Of a DNA stretch of 6,060 nt, positions 1 to 5,289 are shown piece by piece. A program made the position numbers and the translations under genes. The stretch comes from CBDUQI01 sp965369325 (GTDB taxonomy: Bacteria > Pseudomonadota > Gammaproteobacteria > Steroidobacterales > JBCBZW01). The notes beneath the pieces were generated by a model. That model was given only the letters and a program-made list of their open reading frames with translations, did not search any database and was not told the DNA's origin. Location: NCBI GenBank assembly GCA_965369325.1, contig CBDUQI010000288.1, positions 1-6,060 on the forward strand. Direction: 5' to 3'. How positions within the stretch are numbered: position 1 is the first letter of the stretch; every line of letters begins with the position of its first letter.

Positions 1-4
1 ATCC

Positions 5-784
5 ATGAGTACCACCCTGCACAGCCTGGTCAGCGAGATTGCCACCAGAAAAATCAAAGTGGTCGATCTGACCAATACTCTGCACAACGGCACGCCGCTT
101 TTGCAGTTGCCGCCGGAGTGGAACCTGCACTGGCCATTCAGCCTGGAGGAAATCTCCCGGTACAACGAGACCGGCCCGGGTTGGTACTGGAACAACTTTA
201 AGTGCAGCGAACACACGGGGACTCACTTTGATGCGCCCATTCACTGGGCGACCGGCAAGGATTACCCCAACAACGCCACCGATACGATCCCGGTGGACAA
301 GTTTGTCGCCGCCGCCTGCGTGATGGATGTGGTGGATCAGGTTGCCGCCGACCCGGACTTCCTGCTCACCGCCGACCATGTACTTGAATGGGAGAAAACC
401 CACGGCAAAGTGGAGGCAGGTTCCTGGTTCCTGCTGCGCACCGGCTGGTCCAAACGCACCGATCATGATGAGTACCTGAACATTACCGAGACCGGCGCAC
501 ACTCGCCCGGGCCCAGCCACGATGTGGTGCGATTTCTAGCCGAGGAGCGCGATGTGCTGGGCTTTGGCACCGAAACCGTAGGCACCGATGCCGGTCAAGC
601 GTTTGCGTTCGACCCGCCCTTTCCGTGCCACTCTATGATGCACGGGGCCAACAAATTCGGCCTCGCCAGCCTGACCAATCTGGACCAGCTGCCCGCCAAA
701 GGCGCGGTGATCCTGGCCGCGCCGCTAAAGATAGTGGAAGGCTCCGGCAGCCCGCTGCGAGTGCTGGCACTGGTAGAAGGCTGA
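5..784 (+). CDS. Cyclase-family metal-dependent hydrolase (kynurenine formamidase / isatin hydrolase-like fold)
   Basis: This 259-residue protein belongs to the cyclase family (PF04199), whose members include kynurenine formamidase KynB and isatin hydrolase. They are metal-dependent hydrolases of amide, lactam or formamide bonds and are cytosolic. The signature HxGTHxDxPxH is visible at residues 70-80 (His70, Gly72, Thr73, His74, Asp76, Pro78, His80), followed by Trp81. A second conserved block carries His209 and the typical NLDQLP tail at 225-230. The Glu that normally follows His209 by 12 residues as a metal ligand in KynB is Ala221 here, judging by remembered family spacing. There is no signal peptide or membrane segment. 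The ATG at 5 gives a natural N-terminus, but only four bases precede it, so its ribosome site cannot be seen and an upstream start cannot be excluded. The gene ends 29 bases before the oxidoreductase alpha gene and probably shares its transcript. Family assignment is firm; the substrate is unknown, with an anthranilate-, isatin- or formylated-amine-like compound a guess from context. Confidence 0.88.
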   Translation: MSTTLHSLVSEIATRKIKVVDLTNTLHNGTPLLQLPPEWNLHWPFSLEEISRYNETGPGWYWNNFKCSEHTGTHFDAPIHWATGKDYPNNATDTIPVDKFVAAACVMDVVDQVAADPDFLLTADHVLEWEKTHGKVEAGSWFLLRTGWSKRTDHDEYLNITETGAHSPGPSHDVVRFLAEERDVLGFGTETVGTDAGQAFAFDPPFPCHSMMHGANKFGLASLTNLDQLPAKGAVILAAPLKIVEGSGSPLRVLALVEG

Positions 785-802
785 AGCCCGGAGCACCGCT
801 GC

Positions 803-807
803 AGGAG
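803..807 (+). promoter_or_regulatory. Ribosome binding site deciding the alpha-subunit start
   Basis: AGGAG, continuing as AGGAGTGA, lies six bases before the ATG at 814. An in-frame TTG at 811 would sit only three bases away, so ATG 814 is the better start. The rest of the 29-base gap after the cyclase gene shows no hairpin terminator or promoter, which fits co-transcription. Confidence 0.75.
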
Positions 808-813
808 TGATTG

Positions 814-2946
814 ATGGCTGAACGCTCGTTTCGCCGCGAAGTAGGCAAGCTGCGCTTAGGCGCCGGTGAGGAATTCGCCGGCGAGGGTATTCTTGCGGTC
901 ACCAAAGCGTTACTGCAATCGGGCGTTGCCTATGTGGGTGGTTATCAGGGCTCGCCGATCTCACACCTGATGGACGTGCTTAACGACGCGCAGGATATTT
1001 TGGGCGAGTTAGGCGTGCACTTTGAGTCCAGCGCTAATGAGGCCGCCGCCGCCGCGATGGCGGCTGCGTCTGTCAACTATCCCCTGCGCGGTGCAGTCAC
1101 CTGGAAATCCACTGTCGGCACCAATGTTGCCAGCGATGCACTGGCCAACCTCTCCTCAGGTGGCGTCACCGGTGGGGTAGTAGTCATCGTGGGTGAGGAC
1201 TACGGCGAAGGCTCCAGTATTATGCAGGAGCGCACCCACGCCTTTGCGATGAAATCGCAAATGTGGCTGATCGATCCGCGTCCCACGCTGCCCGGCATTG
1301 TCGCCGCCGTGGGGCACGCGTTTAAATTATCCGAGGCGAGCAACACGCCGGTTTTTCTGCAAATGCGCATACGCACCTGCCATGTGCACGGGCGCTTTAT
1401 TGCACAGGACAATCAGCGCCCGCCGCTGGCATTGCGTGACGCCATGGAAAACCCGCATCGCGATATCAATCGTATCGTACTGCCACCCGCCTCGTTCCTG
1501 CACGAGCAAGAGAAAGTCAATCAACGCTGGCCAGCCGCCGTACAATACATTCACGAGCAAGGCCTGAATGAGGTCTTCGAAGGCACCCGCGAAGGGCTTG
1601 GCATTATCGTACAGGGTGGGCTGTACAACTCGCTTGTTCGCACGCTGGAGCAGCTTGGTCTCAGCGACATTTTCGGTGCCGGCGACTTGGCCATGTACTG
1701 CCTCAATGTGTCCTATCCACTGGTGGACAGTGAGCTGGTCAATTTCTGTGCAGACAAACGTGCCGTGTTGCTGGTAGAAGAAGGCCAGCCGAATTACCTT
1801 GAGCAGGCGATTAACACCATCCTGCGCCAGGCCAGATCTGAAGCGGTGATTGAGGGCAAGCGCGTACTGCCGATGGCCGGCGAGTACACGGTGGAGGTTC
1901 TGCGCGCCGGCATCATCGGTTTTATGCAAACACACGCCACCGACTGGCACGCACCCGCCAGCGCGTTAACCTCATTAGCGCAAACCCTCCAGGACGTTGC
2001 CCCACACATTCCGGCGCGCCCGCCGGGGATGTGCACCGGCTGCCCGGAACGCCCGGTATTCTCCAGCATGAAAATGCTGCAGGAGGAACTGGGCGAATTC
2101 CATGTGAGTGCCGACATTGGCTGCCATTTGTTTTCTATTCTTCCGCCGTTCCACATTGGTAACACCACCATGGGGTACGGGTTGGGTGCCGCGGGCGCCT
2201 CTGCGTTTAATACCGAATCTGATCGCCCCGCCATCTCGATAATGGGCGACGGCGGGTTCTGGCACAACGGACTTACCAGCGGCATCGGCAACGCGGTGTT
2301 TAACAAAAACGATGCACTAACCATTGTGGTAGATAACAACTACGCCGCCGCCACTGGCGGGCAAGACTTACTCTCGACAAAAACGGCCTTGAAGCGGCGG
2401 GCGACCCAGCACCCGATCGAAAAAGCCGTGCGCGGTGTTGGTGTTGGTTGGGCGAAAACCGTCACCACCTACGACATCAAATCCATGAAAGCAGCGCTGC
2501 GCGAAGCGGTGACGCGAACCGACACCGGCCCGAAAGTGTTGATCGCACAATCCGAATGCATGCTGAATCTTCAACGCCGCGAAAAGCCGTTGTTCGCGCG
2601 CGCCGTGGAGGACGGGCAGCGTAAACTGCGCGACCGCTTCGGCGTGGATGCACAAACCTGTACGGGCGATCATGCTTGCATCAGGCTGAGCGGATGCCCC
2701 TCGCTCACGATCAAACCTAACCCGGATCCGCTCAAGCAACGCCCGGTCACCTACATAGACAACAGTTGTGTCGGTTGCGGGCATTGTGGCGAGGTGGCCC
2801 ACGAGGCCGTGCTATGCCCCTCGTTCTACAAGGCGCAGGTTATCTTCAATCCGCACCCGTGGGACAAAGTAAAGTGGGCCATTCGCCAGGCGGTGATCGG
2901 TTGGCTGCAACGTGGCGTGCATAAAAAGGCCGCGCGGCATGCCTGA
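814..2946 (+). CDS. Indolepyruvate:ferredoxin oxidoreductase-type alpha subunit (TPP and 2x Fe-S)
   Basis: This 710-residue large subunit of a 2-oxoacid:ferredoxin oxidoreductase decarboxylates an oxoacid on thiamine diphosphate, forms an acyl-CoA and reduces ferredoxin. The N-terminal pyrimidine-binding domain (about 15-200) contains a GGYQGSP block near 42-48 and the probable TPP-activating Glu76 in an SANEAAA segment. The pyrophosphate-binding domain (about 400-585) has a CTGCPERP block (407-414), DIGCH (434-438) and the classical GDG(478-480)...NN(508-509) motif, then TGGQ (514-517). The C-terminal ferredoxin-like region has C616-x2-D619-x2-C622-x5-C628-P and C652-x2-C655-x2-C658-x9-C668-P. 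The first group therefore has Asp where a second Cys is usual. The start is ATG 814 because of the AGGAG at 803-807. The stop overlaps the next gene, which supplies the missing gamma domain. Indolepyruvate is only the family name; a phenylpyruvate- or other arylpyruvate-type substrate is equally possible. Confidence 0.88.
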   Translation: MAERSFRREVGKLRLGAGEEFAGEGILAVTKALLQSGVAYVGGYQGSPISHLMDVLNDAQDILGELGVHFESSANEAAAAAMAAASVNYPLRGAVTWKSTVGTNVASDALANLSSGGVTGGVVVIVGEDYGEGSSIMQERTHAFAMKSQMWLIDPRPTLPGIVAAVGHAFKLSEASNTPVFLQMRIRTCHVHGRFIAQDNQRPPLALRDAMENPHRDINRIVLPPASFLHEQEKVNQRWPAAVQYIHEQGLNEVFEGTREGLGIIVQGGLYNSLVRTLEQLGLSDIFGAGDLAMYCLNVSYPLVDSELVNFCADKRAVLLVEEGQPNYLEQAINTILRQARSEAVIEGKRVLPMAGEYTVEVLRAGIIGFMQTHATDWHAPASALTSLAQTLQDVAPHIPARPPGMCTGCPERPVFSSMKMLQEELGEFHVSADIGCHLFSILPPFHIGNTTMGYGLGAAGASAFNTESDRPAISIMGDGGFWHNGLTSGIGNAVFNKNDALTIVVDNNYAAATGGQDLLSTKTALKRRATQHPIEKAVRGVGVGWAKTVTTYDIKSMKAALREAVTRTDTGPKVLIAQSECMLNLQRREKPLFARAVEDGQRKLRDRFGVDAQTCTGDHACIRLSGCPSLTIKPNPDPLKQRPVTYIDNSCVGCGHCGEVAHEAVLCPSFYKAQVIFNPHPWDKVKWAIRQAVIGWLQRGVHKKAARHA
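2923..2929 (+). promoter_or_regulatory. Weak ribosome binding site for the beta subunit, inside the alpha gene
   Basis: AAAAAGG lies nine bases before the ATG at 2939. It is a poor match to the Shine-Dalgarno consensus, and the ATG lies within the end of the alpha gene (8-base overlap). Initiation is therefore probably coupled to termination of the alpha subunit. A GTG at 2912 is an alternative start adding nine residues, but its extra sequence looks like alpha-gene shadow. Confidence 0.4.
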
Positions 2947-4489
2947 GCCCATCAATGCGCCGCAGACCAACGCGCAACGCCCGATCACTATCGCCATGCT
3001 GGCTCTTGGTGGCCAGGGCGGCGGGGTGCTCACCAATTGGTTGGTGCAGGTGGGCGAGAGCAATGACTATCTGGTGCAGTCCACCTACGTCGCAGGCGTA
3101 GCGCAGCGTACCGGCGCCACCGTCTATTGCGTGGAGCTTTTTCCCAAGGCACAGATGGAAGCCGCCGGCAAAGCGCCTGTGTTAGCGCTATACCCCGTAC
3201 CAGGCGATGTGGATATCGCCATCGCCTCAGAACTGGCAGAAACCGGTCGCGCGATACAGAAAGGCTTTGTCACGCCCGATCGCACCACGCTTATTGCCAG
3301 TTCGCACCGGGTGTATTCGATCGTTGAGAAATCTGCGTTGGACGACGGCATTGTCGATCAGAGCCAGGTGCTGGCGGCAGCAGCGAAGGCTGCCAAATCA
3401 TTTGTTTGTTTTGATATGAACGCAGCAGCGGAACAGACCGGCAGCGTGATCAGCGCGATCATTCTGGGCGCGATCGCAGGCGCGGGCGTGCTGCCGTTCG
3501 CTCGCGAAGATTACGAGGCGGCGATACGTGAGGCGGGTCGTGCGGTGCCGCAAAACCTGGCCGGATTCGCGACCGGATTCGAACGCGCGCGCAGCGCCGC
3601 GCAACAATCCAATGATGTGCCCAGCACCGTCGCCCCCGAGCGCGACGCGCCCGCCCCTAGCGGTCCGAATGGACAAGCATTGGCGGCACGCATCACCGAA
3701 CAACTGCCGCATCAGTGTCAGGCGCTCGCCCTGCACGGGGCGCTGCGTGCGCTGGAGTACCAGGACCGTGCCTATGCTGAATTGTATCTTGACCGGTTGC
3801 AGGCACTGATGGCACTGGATCGCGAACACGGCGGCGAGCAATACAACTGGCGACTGACGCAGGCGAGCCTGGCGCCGCTGGCGCTGCAGATGTGTTACGA
3901 GGACACCATTCGGGTGGGTCAGATCAAGACGTCCGCTAAACGGTTATCGCAGATTCGTCGGGATTTGAATGCACAGCCTGGGCAACCCGCGTATGTGAGC
4001 GAGTACTTTCATCCGCGCTACGAAGAGCTGTGCGACACCTTGCCTGCACGCCTGGGCGCGGCGTTGCTCAACTCCTCTACCTGGCGGCGCCTGCTGGCGC
4101 CTGCTTTCGAACACGGCCGGCAAGTTCAGACCAATAAGCTCAGCGGCTTCGCGCTATTGCATTTTCTGTCGAGCCTGCGGCGATGGCGGCGCAGCACCTA
4201 CCGCTATCAGGTGCAGCAGGCGCACATTGAACAGTGGCTGGCCGCGGTCACCTCGGCTGTGCCTCAATCCTACGACTACGCGGTCGCGTTGGCCGACAGC
4301 ATCCGATTGGTCAGCGGTTATGGCGACACTTACGAGCGTGGTCTGCACCGGTATCAGCGCACGCTGCAAGCCGCCGCCACCGTCGAGGCCGCCCAGCGCG
4401 CGGAGCTGGTGCGCAAACTGCAGCAGGCCGCGCTGGCGGATGAAGCCGGCGCCGCCTTCGAACATGCGCTCGGTGAACTCGCCTCATGA
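2939..4489 (+). CDS. Indolepyruvate oxidoreductase beta-family subunit (gamma domain + DUF6537)
   Basis: This 516-residue partner subunit completes the oxidoreductase. Residues about 15-205 are the pyruvate ferredoxin oxidoreductase gamma domain. They show a glycine-rich LALGGQGGG turn at 21-29 and a QRTGATV block at 56-62 that matches the QRGG-type motif of IorB proteins. In this family the domain helps bind CoA and contacts the TPP subunit. Residues about 215-245 form an Ala/Pro-rich, probably flexible linker. Residues about 246-515 are mostly helical, lack Fe-S cysteine motifs, and resemble DUF6537 (PF20169), the tail of the large fused bacterial indolepyruvate oxidoreductases. A simple archaeal IorB is only about 200 residues, so this is a long form. 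ATG 2939 overlaps the alpha stop by eight bases (ATGCCTGA), which fits equimolar, coupled synthesis. The role of the DUF6537 part is not known to me. Its assignment rests on remembered sequence flavour and position. Confidence 0.82.
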   Translation: MPEPINAPQTNAQRPITIAMLALGGQGGGVLTNWLVQVGESNDYLVQSTYVAGVAQRTGATVYCVELFPKAQMEAAGKAPVLALYPVPGDVDIAIASELAETGRAIQKGFVTPDRTTLIASSHRVYSIVEKSALDDGIVDQSQVLAAAAKAAKSFVCFDMNAAAEQTGSVISAIILGAIAGAGVLPFAREDYEAAIREAGRAVPQNLAGFATGFERARSAAQQSNDVPSTVAPERDAPAPSGPNGQALAARITEQLPHQCQALALHGALRALEYQDRAYAELYLDRLQALMALDREHGGEQYNWRLTQASLAPLALQMCYEDTIRVGQIKTSAKRLSQIRRDLNAQPGQPAYVSEYFHPRYEELCDTLPARLGAALLNSSTWRRLLAPAFEHGRQVQTNKLSGFALLHFLSSLRRWRRSTYRYQVQQAHIEQWLAAVTSAVPQSYDYAVALADSIRLVSGYGDTYERGLHRYQRTLQAAATVEAAQRAELVRKLQQAALADEAGAAFEHALGELAS

Positions 4490-4496
4490 GTCACAC

Positions 4497-4501
4497 GGGA
4501 G
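4497..4501 (+). promoter_or_regulatory. Ribosome binding site deciding the SDR start
   Basis: GGGAG sits five bases before the ATG at 4507. An earlier in-frame ATG at 4486 overlaps the beta-subunit stop (ATGA) but has no good Shine-Dalgarno sequence. It would add seven residues with no place in the SDR fold, so 4507 is preferred. Confidence 0.65.
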
Positions 4502-4506
4502 ATTCT

Positions 4507-5289
4507 ATGAACTCACCAAACATACGCGATAGCAACGTGCACGGCCGGCACGCCGTCGTCACGGGTGGCAGCAGCGGCATCGGCGCCGCGATCGCCAAAC
4601 GCCTAGTGCACCACGAAGCGACGGTGTGCATTATGGGTCGCGACGCGACGCGTCTGGCCACGGCCGCGCGGCAGATGGGATGCGTAGCGCAGTCGGTGGA
4701 TATCACCAATGCTCAAAGTGTGCGCGAGGGGTTCGCCGCCGTGGTCGAACAGCACGGCCCGGTCGACATTCTGGTGAACAACGCGGGCGCGGCCGAATCC
4801 TGTTCCTTTGCCAAGATGGACCATGCGCTCTGGCAGAGAATGCTGGAGGTTAACCTGACGGGCACGTTCGCCTGCACCCGAGAAGTGATCGAACCCATGC
4901 TTGCCCGTGGCTTCGGACGCATCGTCAACATTGCCAGCACTTCATCCTTAAAAGGGTACGCCTACGTCTCCGCCTACTGCGCAGCCAAGCACGGCGTACT
5001 GGGCATGACCCGCGCACTGGCGCTGGAGGTGGCGCGCAAGGGCATCACCGTAAACGCAGTATGCCCCGGTTATGCCGATACAGAACTGACTCAACGCTCC
5101 ATCGAGAACATCGTGGCCAGCACCGGGCGCACGCCAGAACAGGCGTTGGCTGCACTGGTGAAGGGCAATCCGCAGCAACGGCTGATCCAGCCGGAGGAAA
5201 TCGCAGGCACCGTCTTGTGGTTGTGCAGCCATTCAGCAACATCCGTAACCGGTCAGGCCATTGCCGTCGCCGGTGGTGAGGTAATGTAG
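4507..5289 (+). CDS. Short-chain dehydrogenase/reductase (classical SDR, 3-hydroxyacyl-CoA dehydrogenase-like)
   Basis: This 260-residue protein is a classical SDR, of normal length for the family. The cofactor motif TGGSSGIG is at 19-26 and the adenine-contacting Asp at 65. NNAG is at 91-94. The catalytic set is Asn116, Ser144, Tyr157 and Lys161 in YCAAK, followed by the PG pair at 187-188. Gly44-Arg45 after the second strand favours NADP(H), as in FabG-type reductases, but this is a soft rule. The C-terminus ends in AGGEVM, like SDRs that work in CoA-thioester degradation. It lies 17 bases after the oxidoreductase beta gene, and its stop codon overlaps the crotonase start. This context suggests oxidation of a 3-hydroxyacyl-CoA or alicyclic hydroxyacyl-CoA intermediate made by the next enzyme, or the reverse reduction. 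Fold and catalysis are certain; the substrate is inferred. The alternative start at 4486 cannot be fully excluded. Confidence 0.92.
   Translation: MNSPNIRDSNVHGRHAVVTGGSSGIGAAIAKRLVHHEATVCIMGRDATRLATAARQMGCVAQSVDITNAQSVREGFAAVVEQHGPVDILVNNAGAAESCSFAKMDHALWQRMLEVNLTGTFACTREVIEPMLARGFGRIVNIASTSSLKGYAYVSAYCAAKHGVLGMTRALALEVARKGITVNAVCPGYADTELTQRSIENIVASTGRTPEQALAALVKGNPQQRLIQPEEIAGTVLWLCSHSATSVTGQAIAVAGGEVM
5275..5281 (+). promoter_or_regulatory. Ribosome binding site for the crotonase-fold gene
   Basis: GGTGAGG, inside the last codons of the SDR gene, is seven bases before the GTG at 5289. This supports a GTG start whose first base is the last base of the SDR stop codon (TAGTG). The next in-frame initiator, TTG 5325, would remove the first beta strand of the fold. 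Confidence 0.65.

Noticed and set aside
785..813. Possible promoter or terminator between the cyclase and alpha genes
   Set aside because: The 29-base gap shows only a Shine-Dalgarno sequence; there is no -10/-35 pair and no hairpin with a T run.
811..813. TTG at 811 as the start of the alpha subunit
   Set aside because: It is too close (three bases) to the AGGAG, and an ATG follows immediately at ideal spacing.
1041..1070. GCC-repeat tract with a partly inverted GGCGGC, possible hairpin or microsatellite
   Set aside because: It encodes the conserved Ala-rich helix after the TPP-activating Glu and sits mid-gene; codon bias for alanine explains it.
1327..1950. Long antisense open frame (207 codons, - strand) inside the alpha-subunit gene
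   Set aside because: It lies wholly within a well-supported gene in a GC-rich window where long shadow frames are expected, shows no recognisable domain, and has no independent gene context.
1794..2339. Second antisense open frame (181 codons, - strand) in the same gene
   Set aside because: Its translation has no family motif and mirrors the conserved TPP-binding region, so it is best explained as a shadow.
4081..4104. Short direct repeat of CTGGCGCCTGC-like units
   Set aside because: It falls within the beta-subunit coding sequence (Leu-Leu-Ala-Pro-Ala), is imperfect and not repeated elsewhere.
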